A stretch of 64,000 nt of DNA from Blastococcus aggregatus (GCF_900221005.1 NZ_OBQI01000006.1:62001-126000); one strand, 5' to 3'. Numbered from the stretch's first letter, positions 11,809-22,948 are shown. Program-made: numbers and translations. Notes: a model not told the origin generated them from the sequence alone.

Positions 11809-13664
11809 CGCTTGTCGGTGTCCTCGTCGACGATCTCGGCGTCGACGACGTCGTCGTCACCCGCCGGGGCGCCGGCCTGCTCCCCCGCCTCGGCGCCGGG
11901 CGCACCGGCCGCGCCGGCCTCGCCCGCCTGGGCGTAGAGGGCGCCACCGACCTCCTGGGAGACCCGGGCGACCTTCTCCTGGGCGGACTTGATCGCCTCG
12001 ATGTCCGAACCGCCGAGCGCGCTGCGCAGGTCGGTCAGGGCCTCGCCGAGCTCGTCCTTCTTGTCGGCCGGGATCTTGTCGCCGTTCTCGGCCAGGAACT
12101 TCTCGGTCTGGTACTGCAGCGACTCCGCCAGGTTGCGGGTCTCGGCCTCGTCGCGGCGCTTCTTGTCCTCCTCGGCGTGCGCCTCGGCGTCCTTCATCAT
12201 CCGCTCGATGTCGTCCTTGGGCAGGGCCGAGCCGCCGGTGATGGTCATCGACTGCTCCTTGCCGGTGCCCAGGTCCTTCGCGGTGACGTGGACGATGCCG
12301 TTGGCGTCGATGTCGAAGGCGACCTCGATCTGCGGGACGCCGCGCGGCGCCGGCGGCAGGCCGGTCAGCTCGAACATGCCGAGCTTCTTGTTGTACATCG
12401 CCATCTCGCGCTCACCCTGGAACACCTGGATCTGCACGGACGGCTGGTTGTCGTCGGCCGTCGTGAAGATCTCGGAGCGCTTCGTCGGGATCGTGGTGTT
12501 GCGCTCGATCAGCTTGGTCATGATCCCGCCCTTGGTCTCGATGCCCAGGGACAGCGGGGTGACGTCGAGGAGCAGGACGTCCTTGACCTCGCCGCGGAGG
12601 ACACCGGCCTGGAGCGCGGCACCGATGGCCACGACCTCGTCCGGGTTGACGCCCTTGTTGGGCTCCTTGCCGCCGGTCAGCTCCTTGACCAGGTCGCTGA
12701 CGGCGGGCATGCGGGTGGAACCACCCACGAGGACGACGTGGTCGATCTCGCCGACCGAGATGCCGGCGTCGCGGACCACCTGGTTGAACGGGGCCCGGGC
12801 GCGGTCGAGCAGGTCCTGCGTCATCCGCTGGAACTCGGCGCGGGTGATCGTGACGTCGAGGTGCAGCGGCCCCTCGGCACCGGCGGTGATGTAGGGCAGG
12901 TTGATGTTCGACGACTGCGCGCCGGAGAGCTCGATCTTGGCCTTCTCCGCGGCCTCGCGGATGCGCTGCATCGCCAGCTTGTCCTTGGACAGGTCGATGC
13001 CGTTGGAGGCGTTGAAGGTCTTGACCAGGTGGTCCATGACCTTCTGGTCCCAGTCGTCACCACCGAGGTGGTTGTCACCGGCGGTGGCCTTGACCTCGAT
13101 GACGCCGTCCCCGATCTCGAGCAGGGAGACGTCGAAGGTGCCGCCACCGAGGTCGAAGACGAGGATCGTCTGCTCGGTCTCGCCCTTGTCCAGCCCGTAG
13201 GCCAGCGCGGCGGCGGTGGGCTCGTTGACGATGCGCAGGACGTTGAGGCCCGCGATCTCACCGGCCTCCTTGGTGGCCTGGCGCTGCGCGTCCTCGAAGT
13301 AGGCCGGGACGGTGATGACGGCGTCGGTGACCGGCTCGCCCAGGTAGGTCTCGGCGTCCCGCTTCAGCTTCTGCAGCGTGCGGGCGCTGATCTCCTGCGC
13401 GGTGTACTTCTTGCCGTCGATCTCGTCGGTGGTCCAGGTCGTGCCCATGTGGCGCTTGACGGACCGGATGGTGCGGTCGACGTTGGTGACGGCCTGGTTC
13501 TTGGCCGACTGCCCGACGAGCACCTCGCCGTTCTTGGCGAAGGCGACGACCGACGGCGTGGTGCGCGAACCCTCGGAGTTCGCGATGACCGTGGGCTCAC
13601 CGCCCTCGAGGACGGTGACGACGGAGTTGGTGGTGCCGAGGTCGATACCGACAGCTCGAGCCAT
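11805..13664 (-). CDS. dnaK: DnaK chaperone (Hsp70)
   Basis: 619 residues starting [16 protein letters not shown] (phosphate-1 loop). Other visible hallmarks are the second loop [12 protein letters not shown], the adenosine motif [13 protein letters not shown], the interdomain linker [12 protein letters not shown] and a substrate-binding domain ending in an acidic/Ala-Gly-rich tail. It is the first gene of the operon dnaK-grpE-dnaJ-hspR-marR and is transcribed divergently from the Fe-S reductase across a 425-bp region. It also acts as HspR co-repressor in this group. Confidence 0.98.
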   Translation of the reverse strand: MARAVGIDLGTTNSVVTVLEGGEPTVIANSEGSRTTPSVVAFAKNGEVLVGQSAKNQAVTNVDRTIRSVKRHMGTTWTTDEIDGKKYTAQEISARTLQKLKRDAETYLGEPVTDAVITVPAYFEDAQRQATKEAGEIAGLNVLRIVNEPTAAALAYGLDKGETEQTILVFDLGGGTFDVSLLEIGDGVIEVKATAGDNHLGGDDWDQKVMDHLVKTFNASNGIDLSKDKLAMQRIREAAEKAKIELSGAQSSNINLPYITAGAEGPLHLDVTITRAEFQRMTQDLLDRARAPFNQVVRDAGISVGEIDHVVLVGGSTRMPAVSDLVKELTGGKEPNKGVNPDEVVAIGAALQAGVLRGEVKDVLLLDVTPLSLGIETKGGIMTKLIERNTTIPTKRSEIFTTADDNQPSVQIQVFQGEREMAMYNKKLGMFELTGLPPAPRGVPQIEVAFDIDANGIVHVTAKDLGTGKEQSMTITGGSALPKDDIERMMKDAEAHAEEDKKRRDEAETRNLAESLQYQTEKFLAENGDKIPADKKDELGEALTDLRSALGGSDIEAIKSAQEKVARVSQEVGGALYAQAGEAGAAGAPGAEAGEQAGAPAGDDDVVDAEIVDEDTDKR

Positions 13665-14089
13665 GGAGATGGCCTCTCTTCCGTGTGCGGGGGGTGGTGC
13701 TGGTCCGTGGGAAGCCGAGCCCGACCCGCCTTGCGCGTGGTCCGCTCAACTTTCCTGCCCACCATAACGGCATGGTCCGGCGGCGTGTTCCCGGGTCCGG
13801 CACGGACTGTGCGGAAGCCGCCTGGCAGTCGCCGCGCCGCCGCGCAGCAGCGGGAACCCCCGCACGGGGCGGCTCCGGCAGCCGCAACGCGGCTTCTGCG
13901 TGATCGCAAGCGGCCCGCCGCTGGCGCGCCAGCTATCGTGCGATCCGTGCGGGCACGCCGTGCCCGCATGCGTTCCGCGCGCCGGTCCTCCGACCGGCGA
14001 CGACGACGGCGCGTGCACCACCCACAGCTTCGCCGTCGCCGAACGGCACGGGAGTAACCGACGCCGGCAGGCGTGCGGGGGAGGAAAAG
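13665..14089. other. Divergent intergenic region with degenerate HAIR (dnaK promoter)
   Basis: These 425 bp between dnaK and the Fe-S reductase hold no gene I can support. At 13730-13750 lies CTTGCGC-N7-GCTCAAC, a HAIR-like site with correct spacing but only partial symmetry (CTTG/CAAC outer parts and matches to the TTGAG core on one arm). It is 66-86 bp upstream of dnaK, where an HspR operator is expected. A minus-strand TATGGT (-10-like) lies just beyond it. The reductase side ends in a strong ribosome site (GGAGGAAAAG before ATG). Confidence 0.55.
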
Positions 14090-16387
14090 ATGACGGGCCC
14101 GCTGCAGATCGTCCTCGGGACGATCAGCGTCCTGTTCCTGATCGTGTCATCCGTGATGGCCTATCGAGCCGTCCGAGCCATGGTGCGGATCATCCGCATC
14201 GGCCAACCCGACGGAACCCGTTTCGGCCCGGTGAAGACCCGGCTGAAGACGTTGGCCATCGAGTCGCTGGGCCACACCCGGATGCTCAAGTGGTCGTCCA
14301 TCGGGATCGCCCACTGGTTCGTCTTCGTGGGCTTCTACGGCCTGTTCCTGACGCTGGTCGAGGCGTTCGGAGAGGTCTGGAACCCTGCGTTCCACCTGCC
14401 GCTCATCGGCAACTGGGGCATCTGGAACCTGTTCGCCGAGATCATCGGCACCGGCACGATCCTCGGGATCATCTACCTGATCTACCGGCGCCAGAAGGAC
14501 CACCCGCGCCGGCAGGGCCGCAAGAGCCGCTTCGCCGGCAGCAACGAGGGTCGCGGCTACTTCGTCGAGGCGATCGTCCTCACCGTCGGCATCTGCATCC
14601 TGCTGATCCGCGCGCTGAAGGTCTCCTCCGACCTGACCGACGCCCCCGGCTGGTCGCACCCGGTCTCCAGCGCGGTCGCCACGATCCTCCCGGACAGCCC
14701 CGACCTGCTGACCGTCGTCGCGTTCGTCAAGATCGTGGTGAGCCTGACCTGGCTGGTGGTCATCAGCCGGATCCTGAACATGGGCGTGGCCTGGCACCGG
14801 TTCAGCGCCTTCTTCAACATCTACTTCAAGCGGAACGCCGACGGCGCCCCCGCGCTCGGCCCGCTGCTGCCCATGAGCTCCGGCGGCAAGCTGATCGACT
14901 TCGAGGACCCGGGCGAGGACGACACCTTCGGCCGCGGCAAGATCGAGGACTTCACCTGGAAGGGCATGCTGGACTTCAGCACCTGCACCGAGTGCGGTCG
15001 CTGCCAGAGCCAGTGCCCGGCCTGGAACACGGGCAAGCCGCTCAGCCCGAAGATGCTGGTCATGGACCTCCGCGACCACCTCTACGCGAAGGCCCCGTAC
15101 CTGCTGGGTGCGCAGACGGCGAGCGAGACCGCGCCGGACTTCGACGTCCTCAAGCCCAGCGACGAGCAGGCCTGGGCGTCGGGCTACGCGCGCATCGAGG
15201 GCACCAACGACGCGCAGGCGCACCGCCCGCTGGTCGGCACCCTCGAGGAGGGCGGGGTCATCGACCCCGACGTCCTGTGGGGCTGCACCAACTGCGGTGC
15301 CTGCGTCGAGCAGTGCCCGGTGGACATCGAGCACATCGACCACATCAACGACATGCGTCGTTACCAGGTCCTGATCGAGAGCAACTTCCCCTCCGAGGCC
15401 GGCGTGATGCTGACCAACCTGGAGAAGCGCGGCAACCCGTGGGGCATGGGCGGCAACGTCCGCGAGGACTGGATCAAGGAGCTCGACTTCGAGGTGCGCA
15501 TGGCCGACGGCCCGCTGCCCCACGAGGTGGAGTACCTGTTCTGGGTCGGCTGCGCCGGCGCCGTCGACGACCGCGCCAAGAAGGTCACCAAGGCCGTCGC
15601 GGAGCTGCTGCACACCGCGGGCGTCGAGTTCGCCGTCCTCGGCAACGGCGAGACCTGCTCCGGTGACCCGGCCCGCCGTCTGGGCAACGAGTTCGTGTTC
15701 CAGCAGCTGGCCATGGAGAACGTCGAGACCCTCAACAGCGTCTTCGAGGGCCGCGTCCCCGGCACGCGCAAGATCGTGGCCACCTGCCCGCACTGCTTCA
15801 ACTCGCTGGGCAAGGAGTACCCGCAGGTCGGCGGCGAGTACGAGGTCATCCACCACACGCAGCTGCTCGGCCAGCTGATCGAGGAGGGCCGGCTCGTCCC
15901 GGTCACCCCGATCGACCGCAAGGTGACCTACCACGACCCGTGCTTCCTGGGCCGGCACAACAAGGTCTACACGCCGCCGCGCGAGATCCTCGACTCCGTC
16001 CAGGGCCTCTCCACGCAGGAGATGCACCGCTGCAAGGACCGTGGCTTCTGCTGCGGCGCCGGCGGCGCCCGCATGTGGATGGAGGAGAAGATCGGCAAGC
16101 GGATCAACGTCGAGCGCACCGAGGAGGCGCTCGAGCTCGATCCCGACGTCATCTCCACCGCCTGCCCGTTCTGCATCACGATGCTCAGCGACGCGCTGAC
16201 CGCCAAGAAGCAGAACGGCGAGGCCAAGGACCACGTCGAGGTCCTCGACGTCAGCCAGATCCTGCTGCGCTCGATGCAGCCGGTGGCGGCGGGCGTCCAG
16301 GGCGCGGCCTCCGGTGCCGACGTCGGCACGAAGGCCGACGACGTCGTCGGCCTGGACTCCCCCGCGACGGAGCACGACCCGAAGTAA
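14090..16387 (+). CDS. Membrane Fe-S reductase, HdrD/GlcF-like (Rv0338c family)
   Basis: 765 residues. Residues 1-260 hold about five membrane helices resembling a nitrate-reductase-gamma-like cytochrome unit. Next come two ferredoxin-type 4Fe-4S motifs, CTECGRCQSQCP (near 299) and CTNCGACVEQCP (near 399), and then two Cys-rich CCG domains (FWVGCAG...CSGDPARR...CPHCFNS and a second with CHDPC-type and CCGAGGARMW). This is the mycobacterial Rv0338c-like architecture, from memory reported essential, thought to move electrons between the quinone pool and an unknown donor. The start has GGAGGAAAAG directly upstream. Confidence 0.9.
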   Translation: MTGPLQIVLGTISVLFLIVSSVMAYRAVRAMVRIIRIGQPDGTRFGPVKTRLKTLAIESLGHTRMLKWSSIGIAHWFVFVGFYGLFLTLVEAFGEVWNPAFHLPLIGNWGIWNLFAEIIGTGTILGIIYLIYRRQKDHPRRQGRKSRFAGSNEGRGYFVEAIVLTVGICILLIRALKVSSDLTDAPGWSHPVSSAVATILPDSPDLLTVVAFVKIVVSLTWLVVISRILNMGVAWHRFSAFFNIYFKRNADGAPALGPLLPMSSGGKLIDFEDPGEDDTFGRGKIEDFTWKGMLDFSTCTECGRCQSQCPAWNTGKPLSPKMLVMDLRDHLYAKAPYLLGAQTASETAPDFDVLKPSDEQAWASGYARIEGTNDAQAHRPLVGTLEEGGVIDPDVLWGCTNCGACVEQCPVDIEHIDHINDMRRYQVLIESNFPSEAGVMLTNLEKRGNPWGMGGNVREDWIKELDFEVRMADGPLPHEVEYLFWVGCAGAVDDRAKKVTKAVAELLHTAGVEFAVLGNGETCSGDPARRLGNEFVFQQLAMENVETLNSVFEGRVPGTRKIVATCPHCFNSLGKEYPQVGGEYEVIHHTQLLGQLIEEGRLVPVTPIDRKVTYHDPCFLGRHNKVYTPPREILDSVQGLSTQEMHRCKDRGFCCGAGGARMWMEEKIGKRINVERTEEALELDPDVISTACPFCITMLSDALTAKKQNGEAKDHVEVLDVSQILLRSMQPVAAGVQGAASGADVGTKADDVVGLDSPATEHDPK

Positions 16388-16404
16388 CCGCACTCCGCTC
16401 CGCC

Positions 16405-16442
16405 GACGGCGCGCGCCCCCCCGCGAGGGGGCGCGCGCCGTC
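16405..16442. terminator. Strong 16-bp hairpin terminator
   Basis: GACGGCGCGCGCCCCC (16405-16420) pairs perfectly with 16427-16442 around a 6-nt loop, 18 bp after the Fe-S reductase stop. No U-tract follows, as is usual in high-GC actinobacteria. Confidence 0.85.
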
Positions 16443-16469
16443 GCCGTTCCGGTGGAGGACCATTCCCGC

Positions 16470-17813
16470 GTGACCCGCACCGCCGCCTCGCCCCCCACGA
16501 CCGGACGCAGCAGCACGGGCCTGGTACTGATCGGGACGGCGATCGTGCTCACCGGGCTCAACCTGCGCACCGCCGTCAACAGCGTCGGCCCGGTGCTCGA
16601 GGAGATCGAGACCGCCCTCGGCGTCTCCAGCGGCGTCGCCGGGCTGATCACCTCCCTGCCGGTGCTGGCCTTCGCGGCCATCGGGTTCGCGGGCCCTCCG
16701 CTGTCGGCCCGGTTCCGCGACGCGCACGTGCTGGGCGGCGCGCTGCTGGCGATGGCCGCCGGCATGGTGCTGCGCTCGCTGGCCGGGTCCTTCTGGCTCT
16801 TCCTCGTCGGCACGGTGCTCGCGATGGTCGGCGGAGCGCTCGGCAACGTGCTGCTGCCGGGGCTGGTGAAGCGCTACTTCCCCGACCGCACCGGCCTGAT
16901 GGTGGGCGCCTACGGCACGGCGCTCAGCGCCGGCGCCGCGGTGGTCTCGGTGAGCACGCAGCCGATCGCCGACGCCGTCGGGACCGCGGACGGCTGGCGC
17001 TGGGGCCTGGGCGTGTGGGCCGGGCTGGCGCTGGTCGCCGCGCTGGTCTGGCTCCTCGTGCGGGCCACGCCGGGGGTGTCCCGCGCCTCGCACGTCGCCG
17101 TCCGCATGCGCGATCTCGTGCACAGCCGGCTGGCGATCGCCCTGACCGTGTTCTTCGGCCTGCAGGCGATGCAGGCCTACGTGATCGTCGGCTGGTCGGC
17201 GCAGTACCTCCGCGACGCGGGGCTCAGCGCCGCCACGGCCGGGCTGCTCCTGGGCGTGAACTCGATCGTCGCCATCCCGGTCAACGCGCTGGTGCCGGCG
17301 ATGACCGTGCGACCCCGCGCGCAGTGGCCGCTGCTGTCGTTCTTCATGTGCTGCTACGCCGCCGGCTGGATCGGCCTCTGGACGGCGCCGCTGGCCGCCC
17401 CGTGGCTGTGGATGGTGCTGCTGGGCCTGGGCCTGGGCACGTTCTCGATGGTGCTCACGCTCTTCGGGCTGAGGGCCCGCACCCCGGAGACGACGGCGGC
17501 GCTGTCCACCGTCGCGCAGGGCTGGGGTTACCTGATCGCCGGCGCCGGGCCCCTGCTGGTGGGCGTGCTACGGGGAGCCACCGGCGGCTACGACGGCATG
17601 TTCGTGCTCATGCTCGCCGGCGTCGCCGGGCTGTGGACGCTGGGCTGGCTGGTGACCCGGCCCCGGTTCGTCGACGACGAGGTGAACCGGGCCGTCCCGG
17701 GGTGGTCCTCCGCCGGACCGGCCCCGGCCGGCACCGAGGTGCTGGAGAGCGCCGGCGCCGAGGCGCCGGTGAGCGCCCACGTCACTCCGGGCGGCGGGTC
17801 TCCGCGCGGGTGA
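16470..17813 (+). CDS. CynX/NimT-family MFS transporter
   Basis: 447 residues, twelve hydrophobic segments. The start region [26 protein letters not shown] is the hallmark of the CynX/NimT (cyanate permease / 2-nitroimidazole exporter) branch. The GTG start has GGAGG 11 nt upstream. The last 50 residues are a polar Ala/Gly/Pro tail, and the 3' end overlaps the convergent dcd gene by 32 bp. Substrate is unknown; family members move cyanate, nitroimidazoles or metabolites. Confidence 0.82.
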   Translation: MTRTAASPPTTGRSSTGLVLIGTAIVLTGLNLRTAVNSVGPVLEEIETALGVSSGVAGLITSLPVLAFAAIGFAGPPLSARFRDAHVLGGALLAMAAGMVLRSLAGSFWLFLVGTVLAMVGGALGNVLLPGLVKRYFPDRTGLMVGAYGTALSAGAAVVSVSTQPIADAVGTADGWRWGLGVWAGLALVAALVWLLVRATPGVSRASHVAVRMRDLVHSRLAIALTVFFGLQAMQAYVIVGWSAQYLRDAGLSAATAGLLLGVNSIVAIPVNALVPAMTVRPRAQWPLLSFFMCCYAAGWIGLWTAPLAAPWLWMVLLGLGLGTFSMVLTLFGLRARTPETTAALSTVAQGWGYLIAGAGPLLVGVLRGATGGYDGMFVLMLAGVAGLWTLGWLVTRPRFVDDEVNRAVPGWSSAGPAPAGTEVLESAGAEAPVSAHVTPGGGSPRG

Positions 17814-18369
17814 AGTTGCGGTAGGAGCGCGACGGCGTGGGCCCGCGCTGGTCCTGGTACCGGGAGCCGTAGACGGCCGAGCCGTAGGGGTGCTCGGCCG
17901 GGCTGGTCAGCCGGAACATGCACAGCTGCCCGATCTTCATCCCGGGCCACAGCGTGATCGGCAGGTTCGCCACGTTGGAGAGCTCGAGGGTGATGTGACC
18001 GGAGAAGCCCGGGTCCACGAAGCCCGCCGTCGAGTGGGTCAGCAGCCCCAGCCGGCCCAGCGAGGACTTCCCCTCCAGACGCGCCGCGATGTCGTCGGGA
18101 AGGCTGATCACCTCGAGCGTCGAGCCGAGCACGAACTCGCCGGGGTGCAGCACGAACGGCTCGTCGCCCTCGGGCTCGACCAGCGTCGTGAGGTCGTCCT
18201 GCTGCTCGGCCGGGTCGATGTGGGTGTACCGCGAGTTGTTGAAGACGCGGAAGAAGCGGTCCAGGCGGACGTCGATGCTGGAGGGCTGCACCAGACCCGG
18301 GTCGTAGGGCTCGATGCCGAGGCGTCCCTCGGCGATCGCGGCCGTGATGTCGCGGTCGCTCAGCAGCAT
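17782..18369 (-). CDS. dcd: dCTP deaminase
   Basis: 195 residues starting [23 protein letters not shown]. Motifs include QPSSIDVRL, the [10 protein letters not shown] region, the active-site block [27 protein letters not shown] (catalytic Glu in [15 protein letters not shown]) and a C-terminal lid [14 protein letters not shown]. It deaminates dCTP toward dUTP/dUMP for dTTP synthesis; the mycobacterial homologue also hydrolyses dUTP, which may hold here. The minus-strand TAGACT hexamer ends 7 nt before ATG, suggesting a leaderless mRNA. Confidence 0.97.
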   Translation of the reverse strand: MLLSDRDITAAIAEGRLGIEPYDPGLVQPSSIDVRLDRFFRVFNNSRYTHIDPAEQQDDLTTLVEPEGDEPFVLHPGEFVLGSTLEVISLPDDIAARLEGKSSLGRLGLLTHSTAGFVDPGFSGHITLELSNVANLPITLWPGMKIGQLCMFRLTSPAEHPYGSAVYGSRYQDQRGPTPSRSYRNFTRAETRRPE

Positions 18370-18382
18370 GGCGCGGAGTCTA
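18370..18382 (-). promoter_or_regulatory. Probable leaderless promoter of dcd
   Basis: Minus-strand TAGACT (18382 down to 18377) is followed by 7 nt and then the dcd ATG. No Shine-Dalgarno sequence fits in that gap. Confidence 0.5.
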
Positions 18383-18518
18383 GGGACCCCCCACGGGGTG
18401 AACCCGCTCAAGGCCGCCCGCGCACCGGCCGATGGCAGCGCGATGACGCCTGCCGGCGCCCCCGAGGCGCCGGCTCCTCCCGGACCGGCCGGGCGGCCGC
18501 GTCCGGAGGACTTCACGG

Positions 18519-21185
18519 ATGACGAGCAGGAAGCTCCAGGCGCTGGCCCTGGCGGCGGCGCTGGTCGCGGGCTACGGCGGCGCGGCGGCCTACACGGCGC
18601 TGGCGGCCCCCGCCGCACCGGCGGCACCGGAATTCGGTCCGGGCGACGGGCTGACCCGGTACGTGGTCGCCGCGGCCGCCGGAACCGTGGACGACGGCCT
18701 GCTCGCCGAGCTCTCCGCCGTGGACGGCGTGCGGAGCGCACAGCCGCTCAGCGACGGGCGCGCCCTGGTGGCCACCGACGCCCTGACGCCGTCCGACCTC
18801 CGCGCCGTGCGGGGTGTGGAGGACGTCGAGCCTTCCGCCAGCGTGCCGCTGGCCGCCACCGTGACCGACCCGTGGTTCGGGACCCACGGCTGGCACCTGG
18901 AGAACACCGGGACGAATGCGGTCCACCAGTACCCCGTCGTCGCGGACGCCGACATCGACGCCGGTGCCGCCTGGGACGTCACCCGCGGCGCCGGCGTCGT
19001 GGTGGCCGTCATCGACTCCGGCTTCGACCTCGATCACCCGGACCTGGCCGGTTCGCTGTGGGTCAACCCCGCCGAACCGTGCGGCACGGTCGACACCGAC
19101 GGCAACGGCAAGGCCGGTGACTGCCACGGGTGGAACTGGTACGCCAACAACGCCGACGTGGACAACGGGGTCCACGGCAGCCATGGCGCCGCCGTCTCCG
19201 GCAGCGTCGGGGCGCGGGCGGACAACGGCATCGGTCTGGCCGGCGTCGCTCCCGAGGCGACGATCATGCCGCTGGTCGCCGGCGGCGGCAGCACCGTCGA
19301 CGTCGTCTCGGCCGCCGAGGCCATCCGCTACGCCGTGGACCACGGTGCGGACGTCATCAACGCCTCCTGGGGCGGGCCGATGGGTGGCTACGCGCTGCAG
19401 GTGCTCCAGTCGGCCGTGGCGTACGCCGCCGCACACGACGTCCTCGTCGTGGCCGCGGCCGGCAACGACACGGGCAACCGCGACACGACCATCGCCTACC
19501 CCGCCAGCCTGACCGACTGGAACGTCATCACGGTGGGCTCGTCCACCGCCGCCGACACGGCCAGCAGCTTCTCCGCCTACGGCGCCACGGCGGTCGATCT
19601 CTTCGCGCCGGGGTCGTGGGTCACCACCACCTCGAACTCCGGCGGCTACGCGCCGGTCAACGGGACCTCGTTCGCCGCGCCCCTGGTCGCGGGGGCCCTC
19701 GCCCTGTACCGCGCCGCGATGCCGGATGCCGGCGCCGCCGAGCTCAAGCAGACGCTGCTGGACGACGTCGACCCGAGGCCCGCGTTCGCCGGGCGGTCCG
19801 TGACCGGTGGCCGGCTCGCTCTCGGCCGGCTGTCGGGGACCCCGGCGGAATCCGTCCGGTACGCCTTCACCTCGATGACGGCACCGGCCGGCACGGTCAC
19901 CCCGCGGATCGGTGTCAGCGGTTCCGCCGCGGCCGGGGACTACTCGGTCGCCGTCGGCCTCGGCATGGAGCACGCCGGCGAGATCTGGGCCCTGGCCGAC
20001 AAGCCGGTCACCCTCGGTGGCGCCACCGTCGCCACCGATGACACCGGCAGTGCCGTGTTCGACCTCGGCACGCTCGCGAAGCTGGACGGTCTCGGCCTGT
20101 CCCCCACCGTGCCGCTGGCTGACGGCCGCTACGTGCTCACGGTCCAGATGCTCCGGAACGGCACCCCGGTCGGCCGCGCCGCGGCCGCGCCGCTGCTCGT
20201 CCGGACCGCCACGCCCGGCTCGGGCCCCGGCGTCCCGGGACCGACCCCCGGCACCCCGGGTGGCGGTTCCTCCCCCACCACCCCCGCCCCCGGCGGAACC
20301 GCGCCGCCCAGCACCCCAGGGCCCGGCGGCTCCACGCCGGGCGGTGGTTCCGCTCCGGCAGCCCCGGTGCCCACCACTCCCGGCACCCCCGCGCCGGCGC
20401 CGGGCACCGCCCCGACGCCCGGGACGCCTGGGACGCCGGCACCGGGCACACCCGCTCCCGGCACACCCGCTCCGGGTGCTCCGGGCACCCCCATCCCGAG
20501 CACACCCGCGCCGAGCACACCCGCCCCGGGCGCTCCGGCCCCCGGCACGCCCACGCCGGGAACCCCGGCTCCGGGCACCGGTCCCGGCGGATCCTCCCCG
20601 GCCCCGAGCACCCCGCCGGGCCCGGGCGGCGGGACGACGCCGTCGGCGCCTGGGAACGACACGACGACGTACCCCTCGGTCGGCGACTTCCGGATCACGT
20701 CGCTGAGCCCGAACGCCGTCGCCGTCGGCGGCGGCACCGTGGTGACCATCACGGGGACCGCGCTGCCGGTAGGCGCCCGGGTGCGCATCGGTGCCAGCGC
20801 CGAGGCGGCGGTCGTCTCGGCGTCGACGACGCGGCTCCAGTTCCGGACCCCCGCTCGGGTGGCCGGGGTCCACGACGTCACCGTGTTCGCCCCGGACGGC
20901 CGCACCACGGTCCTCGCCGGCGCGCTCACCTACCTCGCGGATGCACCGAGCGGCGGCGGGACGGCACCGGGGACACCTCCCGGTGGCGGAACCTCCCCCG
21001 CGCCCGGCACGGTCCCGCCCCCGTCCGGCCCCGGGACGACCCCGGCGGACCCGGGCACCGGCAGCGGGCCGGTGGAGCGCACCGGCCCCCACGGCGAGCG
21101 GCTGGTGCGGTCGGCCACCTTCTCCGCCCTGCGCGGGATCTGGTCGATCGAGTGCTCCGCCTCCTGCACCGGCGTCGCGATCTGA
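18519..21185 (+). CDS. Secreted S8 subtilisin-like protease with Pro/Gly linker and IPT/TIG domain
   Basis: 888 residues. A signal peptide ([19 protein letters not shown]...AYTALA) precedes an inhibitor-like propeptide and the S8 domain: Asp166 in [15 protein letters not shown], His219 in HGSHGAAV (family usually HGTHVAG), oxyanion Asn316 in AAAGND and Ser384 in [12 protein letters not shown]. After a beta domain (about 450-560) comes a roughly 150-residue PGTPAPG-type linker, an IPT/TIG fold ([21 protein letters not shown]), a second Pro-rich stretch and a short tail with two Cys (ECSASC). It should be exported; no sortase motif or terminal membrane helix is seen, so it is probably secreted or wall-bound. 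Confidence 0.9.
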   Translation: MTSRKLQALALAAALVAGYGGAAAYTALAAPAAPAAPEFGPGDGLTRYVVAAAAGTVDDGLLAELSAVDGVRSAQPLSDGRALVATDALTPSDLRAVRGVEDVEPSASVPLAATVTDPWFGTHGWHLENTGTNAVHQYPVVADADIDAGAAWDVTRGAGVVVAVIDSGFDLDHPDLAGSLWVNPAEPCGTVDTDGNGKAGDCHGWNWYANNADVDNGVHGSHGAAVSGSVGARADNGIGLAGVAPEATIMPLVAGGGSTVDVVSAAEAIRYAVDHGADVINASWGGPMGGYALQVLQSAVAYAAAHDVLVVAAAGNDTGNRDTTIAYPASLTDWNVITVGSSTAADTASSFSAYGATAVDLFAPGSWVTTTSNSGGYAPVNGTSFAAPLVAGALALYRAAMPDAGAAELKQTLLDDVDPRPAFAGRSVTGGRLALGRLSGTPAESVRYAFTSMTAPAGTVTPRIGVSGSAAAGDYSVAVGLGMEHAGEIWALADKPVTLGGATVATDDTGSAVFDLGTLAKLDGLGLSPTVPLADGRYVLTVQMLRNGTPVGRAAAAPLLVRTATPGSGPGVPGPTPGTPGGGSSPTTPAPGGTAPPSTPGPGGSTPGGGSAPAAPVPTTPGTPAPAPGTAPTPGTPGTPAPGTPAPGTPAPGAPGTPIPSTPAPSTPAPGAPAPGTPTPGTPAPGTGPGGSSPAPSTPPGPGGGTTPSAPGNDTTTYPSVGDFRITSLSPNAVAVGGGTVVTITGTALPVGARVRIGASAEAAVVSASTTRLQFRTPARVAGVHDVTVFAPDGRTTVLAGALTYLADAPSGGGTAPGTPPGGGTSPAPGTVPPPSGPGTTPADPGTGSGPVERTGPHGERLVRSATFSALRGIWSIECSASCTGVAI
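20220..20640 (+). repeat. Pro/Gly/Thr-rich repeat linker within the S8 protease
   Basis: The coding DNA is a run of degenerate 12-18 bp units encoding [16 protein letters not shown] and PGGGS. It forms an extended wall-spanning spacer between the protease and IPT/TIG parts. Such tracts are prone to slippage and to assembly error. Confidence 0.8.
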
Positions 21186-21234
21186 TCGGGCCGCCCTCGA
21201 CCCGGCGCCCCTGACCCCGGCGCCCCGACCCACT

Positions 21235-21269
21235 GCGCCCCGTCCGACTTCCCCATGCGGACGGGGCGC
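21235..21269 (+). terminator. Hairpin terminator after the S8 protease
   Basis: GCGCCCCGTCCG (21235-21246) pairs perfectly with 21258-21269 around an 11-nt loop, 50 bp after the protease stop. Confidence 0.75.
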
Positions 21270-21369
21270 GGTGTCGTCCGCCACGGTCCCGCCCGGCCCG
21301 CCGGGTGCCGATGGAGAGGAAGAGGAACCGGATCGGACGAACCGGCCCGGACACGGAGGAGGCTCGAGC

Positions 21370-21948
21370 GTGCTGGACACCCAGGCGGCGCCCGTCGGCA
21401 CGCGAGGCGCCCGTCGGCCGGTGCGGCCGACCGGGGTGGAGCGCACGTTCCCGGCCGAGGACCTGATCGTCTCCAAGACCGACCGGCGCGGCGTGATCAC
21501 CTACGCCAACGACGTCTTCCTGCGGGTGAGCGGGTACGAGCTGGACGAGGTGATCGGGCAGCCGCACAACCTGATCCGCCACCCCGACATGCCGCGCGCG
21601 GTCTTCGCGCTGCTGTGGGAGACCCTGGCCGCGGGCCGCGAGATCTTCGCCTACATCGACAACCTCGCCTCCGACGGCGGCCACTACTGGGTGCTCGCCC
21701 ACGTCACGCCGTCCTACGGCGCGAACGGTGCGATCGTCGGCTACCACTCCAACCGCCGCCGCCCCTCGCCGTCGGCCGTGGCCCGCGTGACCCCGCTGTA
21801 CCGGCAGCTGCTCGACGAGGAGCGGCGCCACCCCACGGCCAAGGCCGCCGTGGAGGCGTCGTCCCGGCTGCTGACCGAGCTGATCGCCGACCGGGCCGAC
21901 TCCTACGAGGACTTCATCTGGTCGATCATCAACCGTGAGGAGAGCTGA
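21370..21948 (+). CDS. PAS-domain protein, Aer-like sensor
   Basis: 192 residues from a GTG with GGAGGAGG upstream. It contains one PAS fold (about 30-130) with [45 protein letters not shown], almost the Aer/AerC FAD-PAS consensus (RHPDMP). A helical tail follows and there is no membrane segment. One base separates it from the chemoreceptor-type gene that follows, so the two probably make a split receptor: PAS sensor plus signalling module. FAD or heme binding is inferred from the RHPDMP resemblance only. Confidence 0.85.
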   Translation: MLDTQAAPVGTRGARRPVRPTGVERTFPAEDLIVSKTDRRGVITYANDVFLRVSGYELDEVIGQPHNLIRHPDMPRAVFALLWETLAAGREIFAYIDNLASDGGHYWVLAHVTPSYGANGAIVGYHSNRRRPSPSAVARVTPLYRQLLDEERRHPTAKAAVEASSRLLTELIADRADSYEDFIWSIINREES

Positions 21949-21949
21949 G

Positions 21950-22912
21950 ATGGCCGGCCGCTTCGCCCGCCGGGACGACCGTCGGCGGACCGACGCCGAG
22001 GAGCTCGAGATCCACCGCGCCTTCGTGCGCCGGCTGACCGAGACCTGCGACGCCGCCGCCCGGGGCGACCTGGAGGCGCGCAGCGCACCGGTGCCGGGGA
22101 TGGCCGACGTCCCGGAGCTGATGGCGCTGCACCACGGCGTCAACCGCGTGCTCGACGTCTCCGACGCGTACGTCCGCGAGGCGTCCGCGGCGCTGAGCAC
22201 GGCCGCGGAGGGCCGCTTCCACCGCCGGGTGCTGCTCACCGGCCTGCGCGGGGCGTTCCGGAAGGGCGCCACCGACATCAACACCGCCCGCGACGCGATG
22301 CAGGAGACCGCGGGCCACGTCACCGAGGCGCAGACGTCGCGGCTGCGGCTGGCCGACGAGTTCGAGTCGGTGGTCCTGGCCATGTCCGAGCAGGTGGCGA
22401 CCGCAGCGACGGAGATGAGCGCGTCCGCCTCGGGCCTCACGCAGGCCGCGTCGGCGGCCAGCAGCGAGGTGGGCACCGCGCGGGCGACGATCGGCTCGCT
22501 GACCCGCTCCTCGGCCGAGATCAAGGAGATCATCGCGCTGATCGACTCGGTCGCCGCCCAGACCCGCCTCCTGGCGCTCAACGCCACGATCGAGGCGGCG
22601 CGCGCGGGGGAGGCCGGCAAGGGCTTCGCCGTCGTCGCCTCGGAGGTCAAGGATCTCGCCGACCAGACCGGACGGGCCACCGAGCGGGTCACCGCGCAGG
22701 TGGAGCAGATCCGGCAGGCCTGCGAGGACGTCGCCGGCGGCATGACCACGGTGGGGGCGACGGTGGACGAGATGAACGGTGTGGTCGACGGCATCGCCAC
22801 CGCGGTCGACGGCTCCACGCTCGTCGGCGGGGCCGAGCCGATGGGCCTGTCGCAGATGGCCGAGCGCCTGCGCACCGAGGCGATCGACTTCCTGGCGGAG
22901 ATGCGCCGCTAG
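21950..22912 (+). CDS. Soluble methyl-accepting chemotaxis-type protein
   Basis: 320 residues without a membrane segment. Residues 15-130 are a helical linker with HAMP-like character. The remainder is an MCP signalling hairpin whose tip reads [32 protein letters not shown], essentially the universal CheA/CheW-contact sequence (E-I[20 protein letters not shown], here with R in place of N). It is in an operon with the PAS gene. No cheA, cheW or cheY is in the window, so any partner lies elsewhere or the pair feeds another output. Confidence 0.87.
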   Translation: MAGRFARRDDRRRTDAEELEIHRAFVRRLTETCDAAARGDLEARSAPVPGMADVPELMALHHGVNRVLDVSDAYVREASAALSTAAEGRFHRRVLLTGLRGAFRKGATDINTARDAMQETAGHVTEAQTSRLRLADEFESVVLAMSEQVATAATEMSASASGLTQAASAASSEVGTARATIGSLTRSSAEIKEIIALIDSVAAQTRLLALNATIEAARAGEAGKGFAVVASEVKDLADQTGRATERVTAQVEQIRQACEDVAGGMTTVGATVDEMNGVVDGIATAVDGSTLVGGAEPMGLSQMAERLRTEAIDFLAEMRR

Positions 22913-22948
22913 GCGCCCGGCCGCCCGGCGCGGCCCTAGCGTGGCCGC

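Noticed and set aside
14147-16846. 899-codon minus-strand frame opposite the Fe-S reductase
   Set aside because: Val/Leu/Asp/Gln-rich antisense shadow; the + strand carries all CxxC motifs in order.
18513-21500. 995-codon minus-strand frame opposite the S8 protease
   Set aside because: Gly/Arg/Val/Asp repeats are the complement of the Pro/Gly linker and protease; no start context.
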